Shown: positions 10,791 through 24,056, numbered from the stretch's first letter. The stretch is 64,000 nt of DNA from Torreya grandis (GCA_037957365.1 JARHVA010000592.1:496001-560000), one strand, 5' to 3'. Notes: generated by a model from the sequence alone, not told the origin. Numbers and translations: made by a program.

Positions 10791-11560
10791 CTTTCTCTTG
10801 GATGGTTTATGTAATTCCTTCTATGTATTCACTATACTCTATGTAACTATTCCACACTTCTGCACTCTTTCTCAGTTTCTCCTTTTTCCTAACAATGACA
10901 TGAGGGATGGTGCTTAGTCTAAGGGATTTATCTCCTTATGTGGTATATTATAGTTAGGGGTTTGGAATCATGTGTCTTTTGGGATCCCCTTTTCATTTTA
11001 TTCTCTATATTTTTATTCTACTTCTACTTATTTAACTCTTTCCTCCGTATCGCCAATTTTATTTTATTTCTTTATCTTCTACATAGTTAATTTCTTCTTC
11101 CTACCCTTCATTATTTTTTCTTTATCTGTATTACCTTATACACTATCATATTCATTATCTACTATGTCATTTTCTATCTCCTTGTCTTCTCTCTTTCTTT
11201 TCTATTTTTCTCTTTTCTCTTTTATTTTAATTTTCTTTAAAACTTTTAATCTGTTCATTTGTTTCTAATTTCACTTCTTTAAATTCTTATTGATCCATTT
11301 ACAATATCATACTTTTTATTTTCCATTATATATATTCCCCTCAATAATCATGCCTGATTTCTCCATTAGTTACATCCTTTAAAGGATTATACACCTTTTC
11401 ATGCACCATTCATTAGGTGCCTATTCCCTTAGATAGGGCCACATTTTTAAAATCTTCTTCTCTTTGCTAGGCATATGGAAAAAAATCTTGGTTATTCCCA
11501 AAATATTCTAGTCTCCTTAATTTTAGTTATTATCCCCTAGATATTAGCTAACCAAAGATT

Positions 11561-11574
11561 GAGTTGTGTTACCA
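11561..11574 (-). other. M2 primer-binding site (candidate)
   Basis: The minus strand reads TGGTAACACAACTC two bases after the 5' LTR end. It starts TGG as plant primer sites do, but I do not recognise the tRNA. Confidence 0.5.
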
Positions 11575-11576
11575 AA

Positions 11577-12090
11577 TGTTGACATAAAATCTATAACTTG
11601 GCTACAAATATTTAAGTGGTTTGAGATGAATTCAGTTAGAGCTAATGCTATATAGTGGTTAGTATTGGGAGTTAATCCTTAGTTACTATGTGCATTCATT
11701 ATCCATTAATTCACATAAATGATACATAGTGAAAAGATATTTCTTACTCTAACTCTCTTTGTTCATATATATAATTATATAAAACATTTGTTATGTTACA
11801 CATATCTCTTTACTCTATACCTTTGCACTCTTTATCTATATACTTTATCTCATTATATATTCCGCCTTACTCCTCTTATTAATCTTTATTTTTCTCTTAT
11901 GTTCTTCTCTTTCTTCTTATTATAGTTTATTCTTGTAATGATTACTATTCTTTATTTAATGTTATTTTTTATTCCACACCATTTTTCATCATTATATAAC
12001 CTTTACAATCTAAATGTTACATCTCTTCACTCATAGTTACTTTTGTTAACCATTGGTTTAAACTTATTAACCTTATTAACTACCAATTAG

Positions 12091-12168
<78 letters not shown>

Positions 12169-12208
12169 TATATACATACACACACACACACACACATACA
12201 TATATACA

Positions 12209-12242
<34 letters not shown>

Positions 12243-12243
12243 T

Positions 12244-12322
<79 letters not shown>

Positions 12323-12329
12323 TATATAC

Positions 12330-12379
<50 letters not shown>

Positions 12380-12445
12380 ATAATATATATACATGTATAT
12401 ATATATATATGTATATATATATATGTATATATATATATTATACTA

Positions 12446-12488
<43 letters not shown>

Positions 12489-12746
12489 CTAATTGGTAGT
12501 TAATAAGGTAAATAAGTTTAAACCAATGGTTAACAAAAGTAACTATGAGCGAAGAGATATAACGTTATCCTTATATAAATTATTATATTTTATTCATCCA
12601 AGTGTTTGGAATATGTCATGAAGCTCCATATAATACCATACTTCAATTGTGGTATTATTATAACCTCTACAGTATAATGCAATATGATTTTAGTTCTATA
12701 GTGTATCCTTAATCTATTATAATTATTTTTAAGAATCCTACCAACA
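11577..12746 (-). repeat. M2 5' LTR, enlarged by an inverted duplication
   Basis: 1170 bp against 714 bp for its partner. The extra length comes from about 470 bp of (TA)n-rich DNA plus an inverted copy of an LTR segment (12013-12566). Confidence 0.82.
12013..12566. repeat. Inverted duplication flanking about 390 bp of (TA)n-rich DNA
   Basis: Left arm 12013-12094 (AATGTTACATCTCTTCAC ... CCAATTAGGGGATA) is repeated in reverse complement at 12485-12566 (CCCCTAATTGG ... GAAGAGATATAACGTT) with few differences. The partner LTR has only the forward arm (7144-7225). The spacer 12095-12484 is (TA)n with CA, CATA and TACA variants. Open frames across it are Ile/Tyr repeats and are spurious. Confidence 0.9.
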
Positions 12747-13340
12747 AATTTACACCTCTTTTGATAGCTTATACATGGATGTGTTCAAATATGCATGTGA
12801 TCTAAATTTTGTAACACAAAAGGCTATTGAGTTCAAATTCATCTTCACACAAGCTAAAAATTATCAATAAATAGAGAAATACAAATTTAATATTTTAAAT
12901 TAAGAATCCAATTCAATTCATTCATAATATAGATGAGGAACTCGAGGTAGTGCCTGTGAAAGAAGAACCAATCAAGGTACTCAATAAAGGAAATAATCAA
13001 TTTACAAAACATTACCTATAGTAATTAAACCTACTTACAATAAGTAAACCTATTACAGTAAGTAAACCTACTTAAAATAAGTAAACCTACTTACAGTAAA
13101 AAATAACCACTATAATTTGATAGATTCAGAGATCGACCACATGATATTCTAAAATCATTATTAGATGAGAAGTTAGTCACTCTCTCTCCTAATTAATATT
13201 TTCCTCTTCCTCATCATTAGTACACAAAAGGCAAGGAATTTTTCACTTAGCATGGCTTAATGGACATCAAAATAATGATTGATATAAACTATGAGATAAG
13301 TTTACAAAACTTGTAGATCAGGCTTTTATTACATTTCAAA
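12747..13340 (+). pseudogene. G1 gag, C-terminal remnant with zinc-knuckle-like motif
   Basis: The G1 gag resumes after M2. Near 12775 the translation reads MDVFKYACDLNFVTQKAIEF, resembling the post-capsid helix of gypsy gag. Around 13230-13330 it reads KEFFTXHGLNGHQNNDXYKLXDKF, matching in order the C/F-x-x-WH...GH...D-C motif that ends many plant Ty3/gypsy gags; the G2 copy shows YYPFHXINGHSEDHCYAL at 48217. Three in-frame stops fall where W, C and R would be expected. Not functional. Confidence 0.6.
13021..13098 (+). repeat. Short tandem repeat, AGTAAACCTACTTACA-type
   Basis: The unit GTAAACCTACTTACAATAA and shorter variants repeat four to five times. Confidence 0.8.
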
Positions 13341-14063
13341 GTAATGGAATGAACAAGAAAGATACACCGATCTATGATAATAATATATCTCAAATTACAC
13401 AAACATAGGTACTAAAGAAAAAGGATCTATATTCAGATCAAGAATATGAACATGTAATGCATACTTCACAAATGTCACAAGAACACTGACATTATCATCT
13501 ACAAGTGCCACAAATATTTTATGTACATACAAAGTCACAGATACTATATCATAAGACAACTATGAATAATACTTAGTATGGTGCACAATGTTTATTTCTA
13601 TTAGGATGGTTAACTTGTTCTATAGTTTACAATTAAATTAAGTACATAAATGTATCTCAAATCTAAAGGTGCAATATGTTTTAGACACATTTTTACTTAT
13701 AAGAGCATTATCAACATATATCAACATACAAAATTCTAATAATCGTCACATGAACTAATCTATCAAAATATTAAAACAAATCTTAAGAGCATGTACAATA
13801 TATAAAATTCCATTAGTCCAATATAATAAAAAATATATATATCAAATGTTTTACAAGTATAACATAATACAATATCACTCTATAATGGAATTTTCACCCT
13901 GATCCTCTCCACCACCCTCTACTAATAATCGACTATGAGAGGAAGAATATCCACTATTAATAGTTCATGATCTCAAGTGAGACTGTCTCTTAGACTCATA
14001 GTCTTATAATATGACCACTCATGCATGTAGTGCAACTTGCTCATGCTATAATTATACATAGTG
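13341..14063. other. G1 gag-PMD spacer, no gene
   Basis: AT-rich. Nothing recognised on either strand. In an autonomous gypsy element pol would start here; no protease or reverse transcriptase motif is visible. Confidence 0.5.
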
Positions 14064-15660
<1,597 letters not shown>

Positions 15661-17927
15661 TGCCCAAAACTAGCTTCATATATATGGCTCTCTCATCATC
15701 AATAAATGGAAGAGCTTATACCATTTACATCATACAGCCATGATGAAACTCTCTAACTCACATATTCACATACATTCTCAAGCTCATAAAAATAATAATA
15801 GCAATCTCATAAATAAATTTGATCAAAAATTTAAGAATATAATAGTTAATTAAAAATTCAATGTTTTATGGACATGACTGTGGATAGCTAGATAGATCCA
15901 TAAAGAGGTCTAACATGAATGAGACAGGTCTGTGGACAAGTTTGCATCTAGGTACATAGGTCTGCACTTGTTAAGGATAACTTTGAAAGGGTCTTGATAA
16001 GATCGACTTGGAGTGAACATGATTGGAAAACTTCAAAAAAACATTTAAAATACATAAAAAATGAGAAAATTTTAAAAAAATTATATAGGTCAAAAACTAA
16101 GTTTTTTTTACTTACCAAGGGCGATGCATCCTTAAATTTCAAGATGGTTGTGACTTTCTTGAACTATATAAAAACCCTGACAGTCTCCTTTATGACATCT
16201 CATCTCTCTCAAAGCTAAAAAATCATGAATTCTCAATGTGCAAATGAATTTCAGTTTATTTTTCAACCAACTTATTTATATGAGTTGAATTTTTCTTTTT
16301 CAAAAATATAAAAACTCTTTAACTAACTCTCCAAGGATTTTGCATGAAATATATTAAGAAATACTTATAAAAATCACTCCTCATAAGTTACATTGGAACA
16401 CACATAGTGTACTCTTCTGCATGGTATTATTTCATCACTGTAATCAACCTCTTAAAAAATGTCAAATATTATGCTTATACGTAATATCTCTAGCATATTG
16501 TTTGACCTTCAACAAAGATTTTAAATACGATAATCACCATAATATAATTATCAAAATGATAAATCAAAATAATAAATTCAAATATATTGCAAAATACATC
16601 CTATACCTTCGATACGACACACTCGATTCTCTTATGCTTTACATTGAAAGGGGGGCATACATCAAGCTTATCAAAAAATAAATCTCATCACATTAAGTAG
16701 GATTCAAATAATGCCAAATCAAATTCTATAATGAATAATAGGTGTTTAGAAAATTCAAAGTAATTCAAAAGATAAACACATGACAAATATTGGCACATTG
16801 ATACAAACCCTAGGGGCATATGCTATGCATATGAGCTTAGTTTCCAAAAATTAAAATCATAAATTCATACACACTTAAATGCATATGTAAGAGCATGTGA
16901 AAAAAATTCAAAATCAAGATTACAAGTTGAAAATACACTTACAATTGAGCATATAGAGTCTACATAACATCTTATATCATTGGCACACATTCAAGGGGAA
17001 TACTACTCATTTATGTTCATGCTTATTCAAAGATCAAAGCTCAACATGTCAAAGTTAAAAAAGGGCATGCTACTTGTTCACACATGTTTCAAATTAAAAG
17101 TTATAAATTTAGTGTAAAAATATTCACTTCAATTCAAATATGTGAGCAATGTGGTCATGATAGGGGCATGAAATTTATTCATTCTCTTTTGATCATGAAA
17201 AATATAATATAGAGATATCTATAGTGGTGTGATTCACTTTTTTATAGGTGATGTACATTCAAATATAGTGACACTCAACATCCTTGACATCACTTAAAAC
17301 AAACCCATTGTGGTTCCACCTTTTTGGGGGATTAGTACATGGAGTAATTTTCCTCATTCATAAGAGTCAGAATATTGCATCTTTCTTGGGCCTGATTTGT
17401 TAAATCCAAAAGTTGAGACTTTATCACTCTCAAGTCCTAAAATAATTCAACACAAGTAATTACTATCTCCAAAGTGCTTTAGCAAGGGGGCACATTTTCT
17501 CCAATCTCTTATCTTGGAATATGGGATCAAAGCTAGCTTAGTTACTCCAATCAATATGGTCATGGGTATAGTGACACCTAATAACATGTTTACTCTCATT
17601 TTTACCACTTGAATGACATTCTTTTCCTTGGACAAGATATAAACAAGACCAAAAACATCCTCTCTCCACTTGGCACAATATGAGCATTCTGCACAAATAC
17701 AATCATGTAGCACAAATATAAGTGTACTCTTTCCTTGCTCTTTACCTTTGAAAATTTCAAAATCAGGCTTTGGGATTTTATATATAGACATTAACTACTA
17801 CTTTTAGATTTGATCATGACGTATCCAACACAATCAAAACCTTGATTCAAATGACAAATTATGTCATACACACATCGATTTCATTTCTTTCCTTACCTTT
17901 AACAATTTCATTACTAAAATAAATGGC
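15661..17927. other. G1 region between PMD and polypurine tract, no gene
   Basis: No domain recognised. A TATA-like ACTATATAAAAACCC on the plus strand near 16162 is followed by a CT-rich stretch that looks like a plant core promoter, but no gene follows it. The 114-codon minus frame at 17447-17791 (Cys-containing, start MSIYKIPKPDFEIFKG) resembles nothing I know. Confidence 0.4.
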
Positions 17928-17959
<32 letters not shown>

Positions 17960-17964
17960 GAGGA
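17928..17964 (+). other. G1 polypurine tract with 29-G homopolymer
   Basis: Twenty-nine consecutive G (17928-17956) then CAGGAGGA, directly before the 3' LTR start TGTAGACTCC at 17965. G2 has AAAGGGGGAAAA in the same place. This position makes the G run an expanded (or mis-assembled) polypurine tract rather than an isolated homopolymer. Confidence 0.75.
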
Positions 17965-19599
17965 TGTAGACTCCTTAAATTTGGTACAAGCTTGTCTTTT
18001 ATGTCATTTAATGCAAATTTATACACATAGACTATTCAAAATGAATAAGGTTTTTATTGGCGCATTGTACTTGGGGTTTTTATGCATTTTGGTTTGTAAG
18101 TCTATCTTTTGCTTAATTATCTCACCATTTTTCCATGAGGATCCCAAATATTAGCCCTTTGTCCTTATAGACAAGTCTACGATAACTGGACAAGACCAAA
18201 TTATGGCTGTGTCCATTTAGTATAGACTCTTCCATGATTAATTTTACAAAATCATTTATGGTTAAGGTTAATTTAATACTTGTTTTCTACCATTGAGTCT
18301 TATCTTGGGTCAGATTTCACGTGTTAATAGGTCACAAATTCAAATTCAAAATATATTTATCAATAAAAGGCTCCTCTAAGGCATAAAGGTTGGTTATCCT
18401 TACTCTAAAAAGCTATTCAAATATTTTTATGTTTTATCTATAGGTTTGATGAAGCTATATTCAAGGATAAATTATCATCTACATACTTATGCAAAGGGTC
18501 AAATAGGAGAAAGAACACCTAGAATTACACTCAACATTACACACACATAAACCTAAGTGGGATAAATACATTTAAGTTTGAGTCATCTTCAAAGTATTGG
18601 CAATGTATTGTAGTGTTTGGTCATTAAATTGGGATTGGCCAAGGTCTACTCAACTCAATCCCTTTCACTTGACCCCTCCAATTTGATTTTAATTTTGTTT
18701 GTGTGAAGGAAACTAGGGTTTTTTCATTACAGACACTTCACATGATATTATAAGTACTTTGCACAATATTATAGGTCTAAAAATGCATCCAAAACCCTAA
18801 TTAATGCATGTAAAGATGGTGAAATGCTAAAAGTGGCATCACAGTAAATAGGGACAAGTCTGGAGTTACAGACTCAAATGCACTATTCTACCATCCACTT
18901 AAAATGGTCACATATATGAATATTCTATGCTTCTACATTTGATTTATCAAAGTTAAAATTTTGATATCTCTATCCTCTATTTTCAGCCATTGATTACAAT
19001 TAATTAGGATAAGTCCACAATCAATGAACTTGAGTGCACTACCCTACAATCCACTTCTAGTAGACTTGTCTAAAATCTATTTATGAGCCATCACAGTAAA
19101 TAGGGACAAGTCTGGAGTTACAGACTCAAATGCACTATTCTACCATCCACTTAAAATGGTCACATATATGAATATTCTATGCTTCTACATTTGATTTATC
19201 AAAGTTAAAATTTTGATATCTCTATCCTCTATTTTCAGCCATTGATTACAATTAATTAGGAGAAGTCCACAATCAATGAACTTGAGTGCACTACCCTACA
19301 ATCCACTTCTAGTAGACTTGTCTAAAATCTATTTATGAGCCTGTTCCTATTCTATAACTTGTACACTCATCTATTCCACTAATTTTCACTATTAACCATC
19401 TAGAAAAATCAGCAAAAATATGTGTGCAATTTAATTATATCACTTCTTAGTACTTTCCAAGAATAGAAACTTTTCATATTTAGCATTTGTCAAAATCAGA
19501 ATAGTTGATTATTACACATCTTTCATATTATGATATTCTCTAGTTTTACACCTATAATCAATACAATTTATTGTGTTTTATTAATAATAGGGTTAAACA
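17965..19599 (+). repeat. G1 3' LTR
   Basis: It starts TGTAGACTCCTTAAATTTGG, parallel to the G2 LTR start TGTAAACACCTTAATTTGG, and ends GGGTTAAACA at 19599. It is 1635 bp including a 252-bp tandem duplication. Its last 360 bp match the window start. Confidence 0.75.
18837..19340 (+). repeat. Tandem duplication, 252-bp unit, two copies
   Basis: 18837-19088 and 19089-19340 are head-to-tail copies. I saw a single difference (GGATAAG near 19010 versus GGAGAAG near 19262). It lies within the 3' LTR. Confidence 0.95.
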
Positions 19600-20689
19600 A
19601 TAACTACTTTTTCATCTTCCAAATGTTAAGCTTAATGTGACAACTTTGGGAGTTCTTATTTCTTGGTTTTCAAGTTACTTGATGATCATATTAAAATCAA
19701 CAAGGGTTTGTCTTCCAATGCCCAATTATAAAATAATTGTTTCACTATAAATGTTTAATCTTGAACCATTTTCAACAATAACTATTTTGATATAATATTA
19801 AAGAATTCATGATACACAGGAAAACAATTAAAAAAAGGAACTAAAATGCATTAGAAAAAATATAAAACCTCAATGTTTCAGGCCATAATGTTGGGCTTAT
19901 CATCAGGAGGAATATAATGATGAAGGACAATAAAATAAAATAATAAATACACGTCCACAGGTCAGAAAAGGAGGTCGGATATATAACATATTGTTGATTG
20001 TAACTTGAATGTACAATGATAAATATTGATCAATAACATATTTTAAATGTACCTCATCATTCTTGAAAGTAATTGCATTGTCATTATCTTTAAATATATA
20101 GCAATAGAAACAAATTTAGATGGATGAGTATCACTTGGCAATCTTGTGTATTTTAATGCTTTGTAAATAATATCCTTAAACATAATTAAGTTACTAATTA
20201 ATTCAAGGATATGTATCTTGGCTTGAAAATTTTACAAGTTATCCATAATATCATAATATTTTGTAACATGCAATTCAAGCTTTGGAGTTTGAGGGACATG
20301 AGGAGGGATATGTTCGTGAATATACCCATGTTTGGTACAAACACAATTTTGTAGTATCTTTTCATAGTTTTTACATGCATAAAACTTTTGACAAAGAGTT
20401 GGACATCTAGTGGCATGATTTCCCATGAACCCTTTTGGTTCATTTTCCTTTTATTACGTTTATCTAATCATTTACATCATTTTGATTATCTAGTATCCTC
20501 TTTTCCAGTGTACTTCAAGGATCCTTGCCCATGTTCTAATAATTTCTACATTTTTAGCCCCTAGACACTACCATTAGATTATGACACTAGCATCAACATT
20601 AGTATTTGAATTCAATAGTCGTGCTAGTCTTATCTTTTGATCATTTCCATACTTTTCATCTTATGACCATTTGTTACCCCGTATGTTTA
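19600..20689. other. Intergenic, no gene recognised
   Basis: Right flank of G1. The first five bases, ATAAC, should be the G1 target duplication. A minus frame at 20198-20443 (MNQKGSWEIMPLDVQLF...) and a second overlapping frame (MGNHATRCPTLCQKFYACK, 20232-20426) have Cys/His content, but I cannot assign them. Confidence 0.4.
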
Positions 20690-21160
20690 TTATATTTTCA
20701 ACTTTTCACATGCCATTAGGTTCTAATTCAAAATCAAAAGGGTTCCCTATATATATAAAGTTATGGTATAGTTTATTAAATAGAATTAAACTTTTCAATT
20801 AACACATACTTTATCTTATTCAAAAGTTATTGAATTGTTTTATCTACATAACTAATAAAATTATAAATCTAAAGTATTCAAAAGTCATCTTGCATTCACA
20901 TTGATTGTACCAAGGGTTATAAATAGGAGAATGAACATATAATTGCATAGTCACCATTACAAACATATACCTCGGATGGAGAACTAAATGTGAGTCTAAA
21001 GCCCTCTTTGAAGTATATGGATATATAGGTAGAATTTAAAAATATTCAGGTTGATAGGGTTAACTCGACTCATGTGATATCCTCTTTTTACCAAGTTACA
21101 GGAGGTCAAAGGCAAAATGATCAAGGGTTTTTCTCATTGATTATATTGCACCCATTAATC
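20690..21160 (+). repeat. Diverged LTR fragment related to the G1 LTR (candidate)
   Basis: It shares block order with 18310-18730: AGGTTCTAATTCAAAATCAAAA, then AAATAGGAGAATGAAC, then CACCATTACAAACATATACCT, then CAAGGGTTTTTCTCATT. Here a TATA box (TTATAAATAGG, 20918) is intact, while in the G1 3' LTR the same place reads GTCAAATAGG. Confidence 0.45.
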
Positions 21161-21696
21161 TATTTATTCATAAGGATAAAATAGGGCTACATGTGGCATT
21201 GCAGGTTCAAGGAAAGTTCTGATTAGTTTCAATAAATATTTAGGGTGGGACACTTGCTTTGGATTTGGACACCTACATTGACAATAATATCCTGAGGTGA
21301 TGGCAGTGTCCAAGAAATAAAAATAGTCAAAACAAAAAAATGAACAGAGCACAAATCTTATTTATAGGTTTGAAACAATCTGAATTACTGTTGCAATTCA
21401 AGATAAAATGCTAAACAAGATATGTTCTCTTTATCCTGGGCTATACAACACATGTTGTATTTATTGCACATGCTCAGATAGGTTAATTTCTAATAAAATA
21501 TCATATATTTCTCAAATCAGAATACTATTGTGTTACATTCAAAATTTTTGTTTGTATAGTGTGTTTATGTAATAGACCTATTTCACATAAAATAGTTGGT
21601 TACTCCCACCATGATATTGAAGATTATCAAGAGAAACTAATGTGTTTTTTCCCTCTATCCCTCCTTTGCATGGTATGGTTCACCTTATAATAAATC

Positions 21697-21742
<46 letters not shown>

Positions 21743-21787
<45 letters not shown>

Positions 21788-21845
21788 TAAGAATCTATAT
21801 ATACATTAGGAATATATATATTCCTAATGTATATATAGATTCTTA

Positions 21846-21890
<45 letters not shown>
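21743..21890. repeat. Perfect 148-bp palindrome without spacer
   Basis: Centre at 21816/21817 (ATTAGGAATATA|TATATTCCTAAT). Arms continue through ATTAAGAATCTATATATAC and its complement into (CA)n on the left and (TG)n on the right. Confidence 0.9.
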
Positions 21891-21893
<3 letters not shown>

Positions 21894-21952
21894 TCCTAAT
21901 GTCATATGGAACCCTATATATACACACATTAGGAATATATATATATATATAT

Positions 21953-22060
21953 ATGGAGCCATGTCTTGTTACAATATATGGCTCCATATGACATTAGGAA
22001 TATATAATGGAGCCATGTCTTGTTACAATATATGGCTCCATATGACATTAGGAATATATA
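21953..22060 (+). repeat. Two direct copies of the hairpin unit
   Basis: ATGGAGCCATGTCTTGTTAC...GGCTCCATATGACATTAGGAATATA occurs at 21953-22006 and again at 22007-22060, apparently identical. Confidence 0.9.
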
Positions 22061-22099
22061 TATATATATATATATTCCTAATGTCATATGGAGCCATAT

Positions 22100-22174
<75 letters not shown>

Positions 22175-22178
<4 letters not shown>

Positions 22179-22237
22179 CTAATGTCATATGGAGCCATAT
22201 ATTGTAACAAGACATGGCTCCATATGACATTAGGAAT
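22175..22237. repeat. 63-bp hairpin with perfect 24-bp arms
   Basis: Arms ATTCCTAATGTCATATGGAG(CCAT) at 22175-22198 and the exact reverse complement at 22214-22237, with a 15-base loop. This is the complete form of the unit repeated through the cluster. Confidence 0.92.
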
Positions 22238-23704
22238 ATTCTATCATTACCAAATGCAAAAGGATATAAGAATGAAGCACTATCAATATTACACAAAAAC
22301 CTAACAAGCCTTGGAAGATATTCTATCATTTTATAATTTCCTATTAAAAACATATACTTTAACATGAATACTATCATTTTATACGATAAAAATAATATGA
22401 TACACAATGAGATAAACATGTTAGGATTATACCATGTAGAGTTATACACTTGAAAACATCACATTATGGAATCATATCTAATAATTATACTAAACAGAAG
22501 AATATGTCTATCCATAACAACATATGTATTACATATAGAGACATAAAATTTACAATAATTTATATAACAAATGGGTAGGGTTTAAATCTAAATGCCGTAA
22601 GAACATGCACATAAACAATGATAATTTTGGCAAGCACACTATGATTAAAAAAAAAATTGACCTAGGGCTTGGAATCAATGAAATTGAAGTTAGGAGTAAT
22701 GGTTCTAAGAATATAATAACCCTATAATAATTAGATGGATTAGAATTTGACTCTATGTTAATTAAGAGACAACCTTAGGAGAGAAAATGCATCAAATAAA
22801 CTTAAGAATATCCAAATCTATCATAATAAGAAATGGGATCTAACCCTAGAGAGGTAAGTAGCATGAAAAACAATGTAGGTTCACCAAAATGTCCTATGAA
22901 TAAATGGATTTCATTCAAATTATAATAAAAACATCCATTAACATTTAACTAAGACTAAAACATATGCAAAATAATAAACCAAACCTAGTTAATTTTTTAA
23001 AACCAAATAAATGTATCTTGAATATCGAGAGATCAAGTGATAGTCGTCAAAGTTTGATAGTGAAAATAAAGGTTTTACATAAATATGGAAAGATTTAGAC
23101 TACTTGTAGAGAATACTTTTTTTTGTTGTAACCATCAGGTTCTATTATGTATATGTGCCACTTTTCAAGTTTCATTTCTAAGAAATGTTAGACTTGCAAA
23201 ATATGTTTTGACAATTGTGTTTGTGTGATATGGGGTTCAAAAAACCTCTTTCAATTTTATACACCTTTGCTTAGATCATTGGGTAAATGGACTTATTATT
23301 GTGTTAATTAGGAAACTATATTTAAAAATCATATGGAAAACAACGTGTGTTTTGGTGATGGCATTTTTCAAGCTCCTCAATGATATACAATACCAAAAAA
23401 CAACACTTATATAATTACAATTATATATCAACCAAGAAAATTAGTGCAATGCATGGTGTGTCTAATATCAACTTCAGTGGTTCAATGAATGTTATTATGA
23501 TTGCTTGATTTATCTAAATGTGTGTAGATTCTCAATAAATTCTTGGAAAGAATAAAGTAATTATTTTGAATGCTAAGAGATTAGTAGATGCCTAAATGCA
23601 CTAGGATGCTTTTGTTTTAATAGATGACTTGAATTCAGAATAGGACCCTATTGGCATGCAAACCAATATCAAACAATCAAAAAATTGAAAAAGGGATAAG
23701 GGGT
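22238..23704. other. Intergenic, nothing recognised
   Basis: AT-rich sequence with no domain, LTR pair or tandem array that I could see. It is the left flank of L4. Confidence 0.5.
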
Positions 23705-24042
23705 TGTTGGGACCATAATGCACAGGTAAATGATTACATTGTAAAATATTTGAAAGAGCTTTAGGAAAGAGGTAAAATATTTGATTGACTTAATATTTAC
23801 AATATACCTTAGCTTTATAAGTTTACAAGGTGGTTTTACTATGAGACTAACTACCTCACAAGTTCAACCCGTATAACAACTACTCTTACAAACTAACATT
23901 AATTGATTTATTTATTGCTAACACCTAACTAAAGTGCTAATGTATTAAAGTACTTAAAAGACCAAAGGGGTGTATAATTCCCATTCTAATCAAGCTAATA
24001 CTAATAAATAAATAAATAAAATTTGGATCTATATACCCAACA
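23705..24042 (-). repeat. L4 3' LTR
   Basis: 338 bp; plus strand starts TGTTGGGACC and ends ACCCAACA. Pairs with 28702-29037. Confidence 0.88.
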
Positions 24043-24056
24043 AACCCCCTTGATCC
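24043..24056 (-). other. L4 polypurine tract
   Basis: Minus strand GATCAAGGGGGTT immediately before TGTTGGGT of the 3' LTR. Confidence 0.75.

Larger units (their letters stand above)
6724..12746 (-). mobile_element. M2: minus-strand LTR element with gag and protease only
   Basis: Diverged terminal repeats at 6724-7437 and 11577-12746 start TGTTGACAT and end CCAACA on the plus strand. They are flanked by AATT. All coding signal is on the minus strand: gag capsid domain (10480-10770), two zinc knuckles (9341-9460) and aspartic protease (8480-9050). The right LTR is therefore the 5' LTR. A candidate primer site and polypurine tract sit at the expected ends. The internal region is about 4.1 kb and shows no reverse transcriptase or integrase. 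It resembles gag-bearing non-autonomous plant elements (TR-GAG class). It inserted into the G1 gag. Confidence 0.82.
21700..22237. repeat. Compound palindrome and microsatellite cluster
   Basis: (CA)43, a perfect palindrome, (TG)22, then five or more direct and inverted copies of a unit built on ATTCCTAATGTCATATGGAGCCAT, separated by (TA)n runs (21939-21954, 22057-22076, 22104-22174). Long Ile/Tyr and Val/Cys frames across it are artefacts. Confidence 0.95.

Noticed and set aside
12076..12394. Two minus-strand frames of 99 and 104 codons rich in Ile and Tyr
   Set aside because: They are translations of (TA)n and (TATACA)n microsatellite DNA, open only because the repeat lacks stops in those frames.
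13021..13098. Short GTAAACCTACTTACA repeats as a CRISPR-like array
   Set aside because: No spacers of constant length, plant nuclear context and only a few degenerate units; it is a simple tandem repeat.
21787..22449. Overlapping Ile/Tyr-rich and Cys/Val-rich frames on both strands
   Set aside because: They follow the microsatellite and palindrome cluster; frames exist on both strands at once and have no protein-like composition.
22300..23700. Continuation of the LINE reverse transcriptase left of L4
   Set aside because: The minus-strand translation shows no YxDD-type or other reverse transcriptase motif.
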